From assembly GCA_024867545.1 (NCBI GenBank), contig JANFNE010000039.1, positions 434,001 to 498,000 on the forward strand: a stretch of 64,000 nucleotides of DNA, read 5' to 3'. Origin of the DNA: Phytopythium helicoides (lineage: Eukaryota; Oomycota; Peronosporomycetes; Pythiales; Pythiaceae). Below the pieces are notes generated by a model. The model searched no databases and was not told the origin of the DNA. It saw only the letters and a program-made list of their open reading frames with translations. Shown one piece after another: positions 52,702 to 63,199 of this stretch. How positions within the stretch are numbered: the stretch's first letter is position 1; every line of letters begins with the position of its first letter. A program made the translations under genes and the position numbers.

Positions 52702-54523
52702 ATGCTGTTGAAGTGGTTGCTACGCGTTGTTGCCTTCTGGCAAAAGGCTCAAGTTGAGTTCCATGGTCAGTACTCACTTGAGCGTCTGACTCGATATGCT
52801 GAGTACTCGCGGCAAACAAGTTGGCGACGTGTGATTGTTCTCATGCTCGTCACTCCGCTTCCATGCTTGGTCGCCGTCGTGGCATTTGAGTTGATCGAGT
52901 TGCAGCCACCGGAAGCTGGAGCATCGGCGAATTGGGGATTTTGGCTACGATTGTTTGGTACCCAATTGTTTGTGATGGTGGCAGCTACTTTGCTCTTCCA
53001 TCGAGCGCTTGGATTGCCCCCTTTGAATATGTGGCACGTTGCGGTCAGCACAGCATTGGCGAGTGTGATACCAACCGCTGTTGGCTATGGGTTGGCAAAG
53101 CTCGTCGGGTTTCCTGTACCGTTCATCTTGCATTTGGTGCTGCCATCGTGGATACTCGGAGGTAGCGTGATTATTTTAATTTTTCTCAAGCCATACATTT
53201 CTCAGTTTTCGATTTTGAAGCCTACAGCTAATGAGTTCTGCAAGACCCATAGCATTCCTGGTACCTTGGCAATCCTCTATCCCATCTACTTCTACATCTT
53301 TCGGCATCTACACCCCTCATACCAAGGCATATTTTCGCTGATACTACCTGCCGTAAAGATTGCGACGAAGAATGCCATGAGCTTCTTGTTCCGAATACAA
53401 ACGGACGTGCGACCTGAAGCAATTATTTTTTCTCTAGAGGTCTTCACATCACTATTCACAACTTTCAGTATGCAAAGCTCGTCGATCCTACCAATTATCC
53501 TGCTAACAGGTATCGATATAGCTCAAGCTTGCATCTCTCTGTACGACATCTTATCGTTCGCTTCAATACTTGAGCACTCCAGAATAAAACTACAGCCAAA
53601 TCACGGCATCCATGCTCCCTATACCGTAAATTCTTTCCAAAAACTGTTAGACGGTGTATCTGAGATTTCGATGCAGCTAGACGAGGCTTCACGACAGCGG
53701 ATTGCTAGTGCTGCTCTACATCGACCACAGTACCCTATTCGTGTTGAGCCCAATAGCCAAGAACGTTTGACCTGCCGATTCGATTTCACAAAGAAATCAG
53801 TTGCAGTTAAGCCAGTGCAATTGCCTTCAAATTTCTCAGGATTTACCGTTGTTCCTAAATTCGAAACGAAATTTACGGACTCTCATGACTCGAAGTCACG
53901 GTTGGTATCAAGCAAAATTAATCGTAATCTCATCACACGACACAATGAGGAACTCATCCTCCAAACACTACGATTCTTGCATGCGACCGAGTACATTGTA
54001 CTCGTTGAATTCACCAAGGCAATAGTACCTGTCATTTATGGTTTGTTAGCTGTGCATATTTGAGCTACTTTTTTTTTTACTCATTATCACACAATTTGTC
54101 TAACACTCCACCGTTGTGGGCAGCACTGTATCTATCGGTTGCATTTCGACTACCAAACCACGAGTTTTACCCTCAGCTGAAAGGAGTAAATTATCAGCAG
54201 CAACACCAACTCATGACCACTATATTTATCTATGCGGCAATTGAGCTCGCTGCGTTCGGTCTGGTCAACCTCATTGTGTTCCGCCGTCTTCACTTTTCGC
54301 TCCTGAAGCAGCTTGTGTTTGTGCTCGACAGCCAATGGCACTATGTTCAGATGAGGCTTGTGGTTTGGGTTCTCTATGTCATTCAATCCTCGCTCATTCA
54401 CTTCGGTAAGTTAACTTTTGGACACTTCCATGCATCCACCTCTCTCTAATGCAGCACGTTTTGAAACTATCAGGGGTTGATTATTCGTTTCGATTCAAGT
54501 GGCTATACTCTCCTTCTTCGTGA
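52702..54523 (+). CDS. Multi-pass membrane protein family member E, function unknown
   Basis: Three exons (52702-54040, 54124-54405, 54474-54523) give 556 residues, intact in all frames and phases. The start MLLKWLLRVVAFWQKAQVEF is nearly the same as in members C and D. The protein has TPLPCLVAVVAFE, FGTQLFVMVAATLLFH, VGFPVPFILHLVLPSWILG, DVRPEAIIFSLEVFTSLF and HATEYIVLVEF. Exon 2 is 282 nt, encoding ALYLSVAFRLPNHEFYPQL and two more membrane helices. The end is VDYSFRFKWLYSPSS. It lies 15 kb from the C/D group and is followed directly by a dead copy (F). The gene is the clearest intact representative of this subfamily in the window. No function can be assigned. Confidence 0.78.
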
Positions 54524-54594
54524 GCTTTAGAACAAGCGGTAACCGCGGATTTCGTCCCTTTGAAACGTAAATCCGCGACTAATGATGATCCCAG

Positions 54595-55435
54595 TGCCCG
54601 ATGCATCGCAAGAGCGCTATAAATCACCACTTGGTGATGCTTCTTGGCAGCAGATTGCAAACCCCGCGCAGTATTGCGTCGAAGGGAAGATGCTGTTCAA
54701 ATTATGCCTGTAAACCAAATCGCACCCCAAGCAATAGAACTTGGGACAGAGAAGATGCATAAAATCCGAGTCAAACCGATGCAGCTGATTCGAAAGTTGT
54801 CTTTATCTGCGATTCTTCCTAGATCCGACACAACGATAGGTGCTCCTCGCATCTTGGAGCCACAGATTTTAACCAGAGACGTTCAAGAAGGGGGAGACTG
54901 TTCTCGAAGTCATGCGCTTCTTGCATGCCACCAAGTACACTGTGCTTGTTGGATTCACCATGGTCATCCTCCCAATCGTTTATGGTGTGTTGACTAAGTG
55001 CGCTTGAACACTCATTTGTCTGATCAACAAGCTGTGGGGACAGTGTTATACCTCTCCGTGGCATTCAAACTGCCTAACCACGAGTATTACCCACAGCTCC
55101 AAGGGATCGACCGCCACCAGCAACATTAACTCATGGCGTTCATCGCTATCTACGCGGCAGTCGAGCTCACCGCGTTTGCGACAGTAAACTGGCTCGTGTG
55201 GCGTCGACTGCATTACTCGCTCCCGAAGCAGCTCGCATTCGTGCTGGACCGCCAGTGGCGCTTCGTGCAGATCAAGCTCGTGTTGTGGGTCCTCTATGTC
55301 ATCCAAAGCTCTCTGGTCCACTTCGGTGCATCAAACCCGTGCAGTGCTGATCGATCTTAATCTTGGTCTCACAGCCCACTCACAGGCGTCGACTACTCGT
55401 TCCGTTTCGCGTGGCTGCACGCTCCCTCGTCGTGA
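54595..55435 (+). pseudogene. Multi-pass membrane protein family member F, 5'-truncated with nonsense codon
   Basis: Only the last part of exon 1 remains (54595-54984), with frameshifts: a piece like GDASWQQIANPAQ, then VLEVMRFLHATKYTVLV. Exon 2 (55044-55325) is still exactly 282 nt with good splice sites but carries TAA at 55127-55129 where others have a Gln codon (HQQH*LMAF). Exon 3 (55386-55435, VDYSFRFAWLHAPSS) is intact. It ends 95 bp before MED21. The truncated 5' end and the stop make it a pseudogene, though the 3' half looks young. Confidence 0.8.
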
Positions 55436-55530
55436 CTCGAGACCTCGCCACCGCCTTCAACACGTGTAGCCATGTTTCCATTCCGCGGCTGATTGGCCCA
55501 AATTGCCGTCGCGGTCGGTCGCAGTCGCAA

Positions 55531-56105
55531 ATGGAGGACGCGGGCGAGGCGCCGCTGGCGCTCGACAAGGTGTCGCTGCTGCAGGAAAGCGTCGACAAGA
55601 CGGCGCTGAGCATGTTCAACGCGCTGCGCCTGCTGCCGGCGTCTGCGCAGGGCGAGGCGGCGGCTTCGGACGCGGTGCGTGGCGCCTGCTGCGGCTCGGA
55701 GACGCGCGGGAGGGGGCTGAAAAGGGGGAAATGGCTGCAGATCCGCGCGCTGGCGAGCGACGTGCTGCAGATGGTGCGCGAGACGGACGCGCTCATCGAC
55801 GACCTGCCGGGGCTCGAGAAGACCGAGAGGTGCGCGGGATTGGGGCGGGGCCGCGGGCAGGAGCTGACTGGTGGGGCGTGCGACGGCAGCGAGCAGATGG
55901 ACGAGCTGCGCAGGCTGCAGATCGAGAGCGAGGAGGAGGCGCAGACGCTGCGCCAGGTCGCCGACGAGGCCGGTGCGGGCTGCTGTTTGTGCTGCTGCGG
56001 GTCGACTGGGTGCTGACGGTGTCGTGTGGTGTTTGTGGTGCTGTTCGTGCTGTTGCTGCGTCATGCTGTGCTGCTCTGCTCTACTTCTGCTGCTGTGCTG
56101 TTCTG

Positions 56106-56158
<53 letters not shown>

Positions 56159-56290
56159 ACTGCTGCTGCTGTATCGTGTTCTGCTGTGCTGCTGTGCTGC
56201 TGCATCGTGTGCTCGGTGGGTCCAGAGCGCTGGATGGAGCGCGCGAGGGACTCGCTGCGTGTGATCGCCGACCGCCGCCTGCGTCGCTAG
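55531..56290 (+). CDS. MED21: Mediator complex subunit 21 (MED21/SRB7)
   Basis: Four exons (55531-55674, 55741-55829, 55890-55972, 56226-56290) give 126 residues, close to the usual 130-150. The protein follows the MED21 plan: an N-terminal helix (LDKVSLLQESVDKTALSMFN), the signature DALIDDLPGLEKTE, and a C-terminal coiled coil (ELRRLQIESEEEAQTLRQVA) ending RVIADRRLRR. MED21 pairs with MED7 as the hinge of the Mediator middle module in RNA polymerase II transcription. Introns 1 and 2 are 66 and 60 nt. Intron 3 is 253 nt and contains a CTG-rich repeat. Without splicing, the CTG repeat gives long poly-Cys or poly-Leu shadow frames, which should be ignored. Confidence 0.85.
56103..56171. repeat. 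CTG/CTA trinucleotide repeat in MED21 intron 3
   Basis: Twenty-three consecutive CTG units with three CTA interruptions, within an intron that is about four times longer than its neighbours. The repeat plausibly expanded within the intron. Confidence 0.92.
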
Positions 56291-56536
56291 TTTCGCTCAT
56301 TTCGCCAATCACACGGAGCTTTCGACTGCTTGAACGTGTCTGCTGCGTCGTCTGGCGCTTGGATCTCACGTGCAGCAGGCAGGAGCAGCGATGGCTCCAT
56401 CTCGAGCGCCTTCATCTTCATGACGACCGATACCGTCGCTACGATTGGTAGAAACGCCTCAATAAACCCTCTGTAAAACATCTGATTGGCTGAAAACACC
56501 GAAAGCTCGCCTGGAAGCTCACTTTTCGACTGGAAG

Positions 56537-57537
56537 ATGGCCGACATCCATGGCGGCCGCGTGCTCGCGGGCGAAGACAGCGAGGACGACGAGGAGGAGG
56601 ACGACGGTGCGTCTCGCGCTCTGCATGGACGCAGGAGTGATGGTCTATCTCTGTGACTGACGGCGGCGCGCTGCGATAGCCATCAGCTTCCAGTTCGGCG
56701 GCTTCGGCGGCGCGCAGAGCAACGCGCCGCGGTTCTCGGCGCCTGTGGCGGTCGTGGCGCCAGCAGGCGGCGAAGAGAGCGACGAGAGCGACGAAGAAGG
56801 CGGAGACGCTGCTGTAGCTGAGTTTGCGGTGGAGAAGGAGACGGAGGAGAAAGAGGAGGAGAAGGAGGAGTCCGAGGCTCCAAGCGGAGGTGGAGAGGAT
56901 GTCGCGGCTGCGAGCGAGGCTGCAGGGGCTGGAGGTGTCAAGGCAGCAGGTGGTGAAGGTGGAGAAGCTGAGAAGCAAGAGGATGAAGAGCTGTGGACGG
57001 TGGACCCGGCGATGGACGGCGTGCAGGTCATGGGGGACGCGTTCGTGCGTAGCATCCAGCCGTCGCTGGACGCGACGATCCAGCGGATAGAGGAGCTGCG
57101 CAGCAACCAGAAGGCGAGTCTGAATTGTGTGGAGATGGATGCGGTGCTGCTCATTGCTGACTTTGACTGTTGCGGATGCAGGACTTGCTGCAGCTGCTGG
57201 TGGAGCAGAACGCGGCGGTGACGAGCAACAAGCAGATTGAGGACGTCGCCGTTGTCATGGACAAGCTGCCGCACTACTTCACCAAGGTGCAGATGATCCG
57301 TGCGGCCATGACGGAGATCTCGGCCAGCGTCGACCGGATGAAGCGCCGCGCAGAGAGCTTGCGGGTGGACGCGCAGTCGCGTGCGTGGCGCTGCTGGTTC
57401 TCTGCTACATCGCGCTGATCACTGACGTGTTTTTTGGTGTTGCTGCTGCAGACGCCATCAAGAAGGAGAACAAGCGCGACGCGCTGAGCCAGTGGAACAA
57501 GCTGGCAGCCAAGGGCGTCGGCGGCAGCTCGAGCTAA
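56537..57537 (+). CDS. Snapin/Pallidin-like coiled-coil protein (candidate BLOC-1 subunit)
   Basis: Four exons (56537-56606, 56680-57113, 57182-57380, 57452-57537) give 262 residues. The first 125 residues are acidic and low complexity (EDDEEEDDG, EKETEEKEEEKEE). The second half is helical: VRSIQPSLDATIQRIEELRS, LLQLLVEQNAAVTSNKQIED, MDKLPHYFTKVQMIRAAMTE, SVDRMKRRAESLR. That layout is like Snapin, with a central K-P-Y/H-Y-K motif, found in BLOC-1/BORC complexes that act in endolysosomal trafficking and SNARE binding. Assignment rests on pattern, not on a unique motif. Intron 2 appears to use a GC donor (AAG|GCGAGT at 57114) with a normal CAG acceptor; phase demands it. Confidence 0.6.
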
Positions 57538-57639
57538 CCAAAAGCACACATGTGAGGTTGGCAATATCTAAGTCACGTGATATTCAAAAAGACAAGTCGC
57601 GAGCGGTGGCGCGGCACCGTGGCGCAGCGCTGCAGCAGC

Positions 57640-58056
57640 CTAGTTGCTGTATTTAATGTACAGCGCGGCGACGGCGACGACACCGGCGAGCACTGCGAAG
57701 AGCGGTCCGTTGTTGCCGCTGATGTCCTGGCGGCCGCTGGCCGTCTTGGTCTTCCACTTTGGCTGTGCGGGTCCGCTGTCGCCCTCCTTCTTGACGTCGC
57801 CCTTGATCTTGCCGACGACGTAGTCGTTGAGCTGCTTGCGCGCGTCGTTCGAGTGTCCAATGTCCTCGAACTCGTCGGTCGAGTCCTGTCCGGCCAGGTC
57901 GACGATGATCTCGGGGCCGCCCGGGTGGTCGTCCAGGAAGGCCGTCACGTCGTAGACCTTGCGCACGCCCTGGTCCTTGACGATGATCCAGCAGTCCTCC
58001 ACCTTGTTGTGGGCCGCCACCTCCTCCAGCGTGAACTCCTTCAGCTCGCTGCTCAT
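57640..58056 (-). CDS. Cytochrome b5, ER tail-anchored
   Basis: A single exon encodes 138 residues from the ATG at 58056 (MSSELKEFTLEEVAAHN). The haem-binding core has DCWIIVKDQGVRKVYDVT, the axial-ligand loop FLDDHPGGPEIIVDLAGQD and the second His in FEDIGHSNDA. A polar linker leads to a C-terminal membrane anchor (LFAVLAGVVAVAALYI) ending KYSN, as in ER cytochrome b5, which passes electrons to desaturases, hydroxylases and P450s. An upstream non-ATG extension is disregarded. It shares a 526-bp divergent promoter region with the H6PD-like gene. Confidence 0.95.
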   Translation of the reverse strand: MSSELKEFTLEEVAAHNKVEDCWIIVKDQGVRKVYDVTAFLDDHPGGPEIIVDLAGQDSTDEFEDIGHSNDARKQLNDYVVGKIKGDVKKEGDSGPAQPKWKTKTASGRQDISGNNGPLFAVLAGVVAVAALYIKYSN

Positions 58057-58582
58057 GGTCGCTCGGGTCGCTTGGTCGGCGGGGAATGCGGCGGTGGCCA
58101 CCAGAACGCGCGCGCGGAAATGATGAAGTGGCTGCGCGAGGGAACCGCGTCAGACCGCCAGACTGGTGGTAAAACCACGGAAACGAGGTTTTATACCTAC
58201 CATAACTACCAGATCCCGATTTTGATGCTCGTTTGGGGTGCCAACGACCCAGTTGGATTCTTCAGATGGGATATAAACACTAAAAAAGGACGCCGGGCGA
58301 CATGGATATGCTAGCGGCCGGATCTGCGCGAATCAAATCGCGAGAGCAGTGCGAGGAGGTTGAAGGCCTCGCTGCCGAGGGATTCGCTGTCGACGCAAGC
58401 GCCGAGCTGCAGCGCTGCGCTCCTCCCGCCGACACACGAGCGGCGCGGTCTCTTCACTTCAGCTTCCAGCAGCTCCCCAGAACCAAAAAATAGCGCTTTT
58501 GCCTCCCCTCTACTGCTTTATTACTGATATAGTCTACAACCGCCCGCCAAGCTTCACATCTAATCGGCTGACGTACGTGGGC
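58057..58582. other. Divergent promoter region between cytochrome b5 and the H6PD-like gene
   Basis: About 530 bp serving two divergent genes. No certain core motif or extra gene. An open stretch (58302-58493) lacks homology. Confidence 0.5.
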
Positions 58583-60370
58583 ATGGTGGTCGCATGGCTG
58601 CTGCTGCTGCTGCTGCTGAGCGCGCCGCTGGCCGACGCACGCGCGTCGCTCGTGGTCGTAGGCGCTACAGGCAACCTGGCGGCCAAGTATTTGTGGCCGG
58701 CGATCTTCCGGCTGGCGTTGCGCGCGCGCCTGGAGTGCAGCGAGCGGTTCGCGGTGCTGGCGGGGGCGTCGCAGCCCAAGGAGCGAGGCGAGCAGTGGCT
58801 CCGCGAGTTTTTCGCTTCGGGGTTTGAGTGGCGAGTGTGTGGCGATGAAGAGAGCTGCTTGGCGTTCTTGCGAGAAGAGTTCCTGCCCAGCGTAGAGTAC
58901 ATGCCGCTGAGGACCGAGGAGCACTACCGAGAGGCGAGGGCGGCGCTCAGCCAGCAGGGAGGAGACGACGACGCAGGGAGGATCGTCTACCTCGCCATCC
59001 CGCCGCAGTTCTTCCTGCAGGTGCGGTGATGAAGCTGTTGCCTGCAGCGACTTGTGTAATAACTCACCTGTTGGACCCTAGACGTGCGAGCTCGTGGACC
59101 AGTTCCTGCGCATCCCGAGTCATAATGCCGCATCAAACCCGCCATACCTGCGCGTTGTCATCGAGAAGCCATTTGGTACGAGCACTGCAACGGCGCAGCA
59201 ACTAGCAGTCGGACTACGGCGCATCCTGAGGGAGGACGAAGTGTATGTGATGGACCACTATGCTGGCAAGGAAGGCGTGCGCGGCTTTAAAAGCTATCTC
59301 GAGGCGAACCGAGAGCTGCTGCGTCCTCTTTGGAATTCCAACAGTATCAAGAACGTTCACATTGAAATGACAGAGACCGAGACTCTCGAAGGACGTATCC
59401 AGTACTTTCACACGTACGTGTCACTTAATATTGTGTTTTGTTACCGTGAGCTGCTGTTCCTTACTTGTGGTTTCATATACGCAGAACAGGAATTGTGCGC
59501 GATGTCATGGTGAACCATCTTCATCTGCTGCTAGGAATCTCAATCCTTCCATGGGAAATGCATCCAAAGCACATGCCAAATGATAAATTTCTAGGCACCG
59601 AAGACCGAGAGCGGAGCGCTCGTCTTGCGTTTACTCGATCCCTGCGATGGTCTCGTGAGAGCCTGTACTCGTGGCAGTACAGTGACTATCGTGCGCACTT
59701 CGAGCTAGATGAGAGATCTGAGCTGCCTCTGGAGAGCTTCAGCGACCTCGCTACGCCGACAGCCGCTCTTGTAAGTTTCAGCAATGCTGATGCGTCGTGG
59801 AATGATACCACATTCACTATCGCTGCAGCAAAAGCTGCAGCAGACCGCCATGTTGTTGTCGAGATTGCATTCCGATCCGACACAAGCAGCAAAATCACAT
59901 CCACGCCTCCCTGCACTTTAACAGTCACTGTTCAGGCGGTCAAGGTCAACAATCATCGCTCCTCGCCTTTCCCACGCATCCAGTGGTCATGCGATTTCAT
60001 CCCCAACGAGACCCACCGAGCACCACCCGGATGGAGCTTCACCGACAGTTCCAAACGCAATATGGTACCTGTCGAAAGCACTCCGAGTGATCGCAAAAAC
60101 CCGTGGCTTTTAGGCGACGACATATCTGCTTATGATACCCTCTTATGGGACGTCGGGAACGGTGACAAGAAACACTTTGCAGACATCGACGAGCTCCTTG
60201 CGTCATGGCACGTTTGGACACCGATCGTCGAAGCTGCAGAATCTATCGACAGAGTGGAGAGTAACAGGCTATACGAGACTGGAACATTTCCGTGGAGTCT
60301 TCTGAATCGCGCCAACCACGAGATAACCTCCCCAGATTCGAGGGCTTCAAGTCGCATAGACGAACTGTAG
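58583..60370 (+). CDS. ER hexose-6-phosphate/glucose-6-phosphate dehydrogenase-like enzyme
   Basis: Three exons (58583-59020, 59082-59413, 59485-60370) give 551 residues. A signal peptide (VVAWLLLLLLLSAPLADA) is followed at once by the NADP site VVGATGNLAAKYLWPAIF (about 24-41). Further family motifs are RVVIEKPFG (about 171-179), the active-site block VMDHYAGKE (about 202-210; usually RxDHYxGKE), IVRDVMVNHLHLLLG and, near the end, LLASWHVWTP. The secretory signal and the last motif fit the H6PD branch (ER lumen, NADPH supply) rather than cytosolic G6PD. The 6-phosphogluconolactonase domain of animal H6PD is missing. The substitutions of Arg by Val and of Leu by Ala in the DHYLGK motif may alter activity. 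A short broken copy lies at 62954-62733. Confidence 0.82.
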
Positions 60371-60509
60371 CGTTCAAACAAACAAGGCTATTGCTGAGCG
60401 AGCATTTCATTTCTGCTTGCTTCAAGTCAATGAAAGCGGGTTGATCATCAAAGTGTAGTGGTCATTCAATAAATCATGCTCTACGGGTGTTCTTGCTCCA
60501 ACACGACGA

Positions 60510-62393
60510 CTAGCTCATGGCAAGCTGGGCAAGTCGATCGACGGCCACCTTGTCGCCGTCCCCGAATGCACGAGCGAGAGTGAGGGCGTCGTGAGCGCTG
60601 AAATCGCGGGCGATGCCGTTGACGAGCGCCAGAAGCTGCTCTAAGCCGACCTCACGTGACGGGTAGCGAGCGAGTCGTTGTTGGAATTCATTGCTGGAGC
60701 CTGCAGCCTCACGCAGTTTGCGTAACACCAGCCGCTTGTCAGAGCGTGGGAACTTGTCGGGTCGTCCCTCCATGAACGTGGCGGTGTGCTCGTCCATCTC
60801 AAATAGCTCGAAAACCCGCCCTGCAACCTTGACATGCGCACCGACGAAAAAGTCGGTCAGGTTGAGGTACGCACCACTACCATCGGGTCTCTTGACGCGC
60901 GAGCGCTCGAGGAACTTGCCACCGATGGCCCCAGAGTTTCGCTGCGGAGGCTCCGAGATTATCACACTCTGGTCTGACACGATCACAGTCAGCACGAACC
61001 TCCGATTCACATCCTCGGGGCCTGCGGTCTCAAACTTGGCGCGGAATCGCAGCACCTCCGTCGTGTCAAGCGACTCCACGCTCTTGAGTGGCGCACGAGG
61101 AAGCAGGTGGTAGCACGACAGCATCGAGTCTTCCTCCGAGCCGATACCAGAGATGTGTGGCGGCGGTGAAATTGGCGGAGCTCGAGGGGATCGCGTCGTT
61201 AGCTGCTTGATAGCAGCACCGAGAGAACGTCCGTGCTCCTGGTACCATTCGCGAGTGGTGTCGTCCGCGTCAATCAGTAGCAACTTGCGGTGGAAGACAT
61301 CAATGAAAGTACCGACTTGGAGATCCTCCCACGAGTAGTACTCGGTCTTAAGCTTGGCTGATGGCTCCTCGTCCTCACCGCCAACCTCGAATGTCGTGGT
61401 GAGTCCAATGCTTGCGGCGCCACTCGCGATTCCCTCCAGCTTCTTGGAGAGCTTGGTGCGATTTAGCAGCTTGGGAAACGGGTCACAGCCCGAGTTGCGG
61501 TCGTAGCTCTCGAGGATTTCGATAGTATTGTCGGCAAGGAAGTAGTGCAGCGTGCACTGGTGCGTCAAACCGTAGAGCACCGCTGTGTCGTCCCACACAG
61601 CAAAGAAGCGTAGCACATGCCGGTCGTGGTCAAGGAATCGCCGCAAGTGGTCGCTTGGTCGCGCGAACTTGCCTAGAGAAGCCTCCATGAAAGCCTTCAT
61701 CGGATACTGCTTCTTGCCATAGTTCGCGAGTGGGTCCTGTCCAGTTTCGCGGGCCATGTGTGCTCTCCGCTGCTCTGTGTAAGCGTCCCGAGGGGGAGAT
61801 TCATCGTCTGGCACTCGCATGCCGAGCGCCGACTGCAAGTACTGACGTGTGAAGGCATCAGCGCTGATGAGATGGAATGTTCGGCCATAGAACGTGACCT
61901 CATTGCCCACGTTCAAGTGAGTCGCATTGAAAAACTGGAGATTGCCGCGGGCGTCGCTCTCAGGCATGGGGATGCGGTGTCGCTTGACAAAGTTGCCCTG
62001 CAGCATACCGCTGTTCTCGACCTTGGGTTCTGTGATTTGAACGCTGTCATCTTCAAGGTAGTAGAGCACCTCGCAGACGCGCACGCGGTAGTTCTCGAGA
62101 TTGCTTTCATGAACGGGTTCGAGAAAGTACGCACCAAAGCGCAGCACTTTCTTGTCGTTGACTACAAACCCTGGAGCAAACGGAGCGCAGGGTGCTGGAA
62201 CAACCTGACCACCAGTCATGGGATCAAGTGTTGAGCCCGGGAGTTCGCCTCGTTGTGTGAGTTCGCGGATGTAGAAGGAAGCGGGTTTAGCATCGCCCAA
62301 CGCATGTCCACGAGTTTTGGGTGCCGTATCGCCATGTCGACGGTAGATCATGGGAACAGCCTGCTGCTTCTCTAACATCGCCGGACTCGGCAT
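60510..62393 (-). CDS. EFHC1/Rib72-like axonemal DM10-domain protein
   Basis: A single exon encodes 627 residues from the ATG at 62393 (MPSPAMLEKQ). Three DM10 domains are recognisable. The first (about 83-195) runs from VLRFGAYFLEPVHESN through VCEVLYYLEDDSVQITEPKV. The second (about 258-375) has HVLRFFAVWDD, LHYFLADNTIEILESYDRNS and FIDVFHRKLLLID. The third (about 446-545) has EVLRFRAKFE, VSDQSVIISEPPQRNSG and VKVAGRVFELFEMDEHTATF. This is the architecture of EFHC1/2 and Chlamydomonas Rib72, microtubule inner proteins of ciliary doublets. The C-terminal tail (LVNGIARDFSAHDALTLARA) is helical, where animal EFHC has an EF-hand. It implies a flagellate life stage (zoospores). Confidence 0.9.
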   Translation of the reverse strand: MPSPAMLEKQQAVPMIYRRHGDTAPKTRGHALGDAKPASFYIRELTQRGELPGSTLDPMTGGQVVPAPCAPFAPGFVVNDKKVLRFGAYFLEPVHESNLENYRVRVCEVLYYLEDDSVQITEPKVENSGMLQGNFVKRHRIPMPESDARGNLQFFNATHLNVGNEVTFYGRTFHLISADAFTRQYLQSALGMRVPDDESPPRDAYTEQRRAHMARETGQDPLANYGKKQYPMKAFMEASLGKFARPSDHLRRFLDHDRHVLRFFAVWDDTAVLYGLTHQCTLHYFLADNTIEILESYDRNSGCDPFPKLLNRTKLSKKLEGIASGAASIGLTTTFEVGGEDEEPSAKLKTEYYSWEDLQVGTFIDVFHRKLLLIDADDTTREWYQEHGRSLGAAIKQLTTRSPRAPPISPPPHISGIGSEEDSMLSCYHLLPRAPLKSVESLDTTEVLRFRAKFETAGPEDVNRRFVLTVIVSDQSVIISEPPQRNSGAIGGKFLERSRVKRPDGSGAYLNLTDFFVGAHVKVAGRVFELFEMDEHTATFMEGRPDKFPRSDKRLVLRKLREAAGSSNEFQQRLARYPSREVGLEQLLALVNGIARDFSAHDALTLARAFGDGDKVAVDRLAQLAMS

Positions 62394-62732
62394 GGTCACA
62401 GACAGATGCTCTTGTCGCCTCGGGGCGAAGGATTTGGCTCTATGTGCAAGGTCAAGCTGGGGTTGTGACCTTGACGTGGTGCGTTCTATTGATATGCAGT
62501 GGCCAAGAGCAAGACGGTAGCAAAAATAGCTCGTGCGAGGATATCTTGGTTCTCGCCTATTTGCAGCTTATGCTCGTACATGTTGAAATCAACAAGAACA
62601 GCTTGAGTTGCGATATCGTGCAGGAGTTCATGAGTGAAGAGCGATTTCTTCATTTATGAAGGGTTTTCTGTCGGGTAGTTCGGCAACTTTTTGCAGATAA
62701 TCTTCTTCTTCTCGGCGAAATAAAGTTTATTG
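62394..62732. other. Spacer upstream of the EFHC-like gene
   Basis: About 340 bp between the EFHC start and the H6PD fragment. No gene is recognised; it should include the EFHC promoter. Confidence 0.45.
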
Positions 62733-62954
62733 TGCTATGACGCAAGGAGCTCGTTGACGTCTGCAAAGTGTTTCTTGCCCCCATAAGGGCGTATCATAGG
62801 CAGATTCGTCGTCATTCCATGACGCATCCGCACTGCTGACACGAGCGGCTGTCGGCGTAGCGAAGTCGCTAAAGCTCTCGAGAGACAGCTGACATCTCTC
62901 ATCTAGCTCAAAGTGCGCACTATAGCCACTGTTCTGCCGCGAGTTGCCTGCGTC
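62733..62954 (-). pseudogene. Internally deleted fragment of the H6PD-like gene
   Basis: The minus strand reads AHFELDERCQLSLESFSDFA, TPTAARVSSADASWND, then jumps to SAYDTPLWG and, in another frame, KKHFADVNELLAS followed by a stop. These correspond to two separated parts of exon 3 of the gene at 58583 with about 300 bp removed. It is a duplicated, dead fragment lying 250 bp before RPN7. Confidence 0.85.
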
Positions 62955-63147
62955 GCCACCAATCGAAGCACCCGGCGACTTCAACCGTCCAGCAGTGCCA
63001 CTTTTATTTGTTCCTGCAGGTTATCAATCCGCTTTTGAAGGCTCTAGGGGGTGAATAGTTCTGCCGCTCCAACCCTTTTGCGGAAATCCCCCTTGCCGCG
63101 ACACCTCCAAGATCTCGGATCATCCAGGCAGGCGGAAGCTCGCGGCG

Positions 63148-63177
63148 CTCTCTCTCTCTCTCTCTCCATCTCTCTCT
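63148..63177. repeat. CT microsatellite before RPN7
   Basis: An uninterrupted CT run of about 19 nt, followed by CATCTCTCTCT, 23-52 bp upstream of the RPN7 ATG. It probably lies in the 5' leader. Confidence 0.85.
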
Positions 63178-63199
63178 ACAGCAGCAGCAGCCGACGGCC

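Noticed and set aside
56103..56171. CRISPR-like or tandem array
   Set aside because: Simple trinucleotide repeat without spacers; the window is eukaryotic.
55393..56205. 270-codon minus-strand frame with poly-Ala
   Set aside because: Produced by the CTG repeat and antisense to the MED21 exons.
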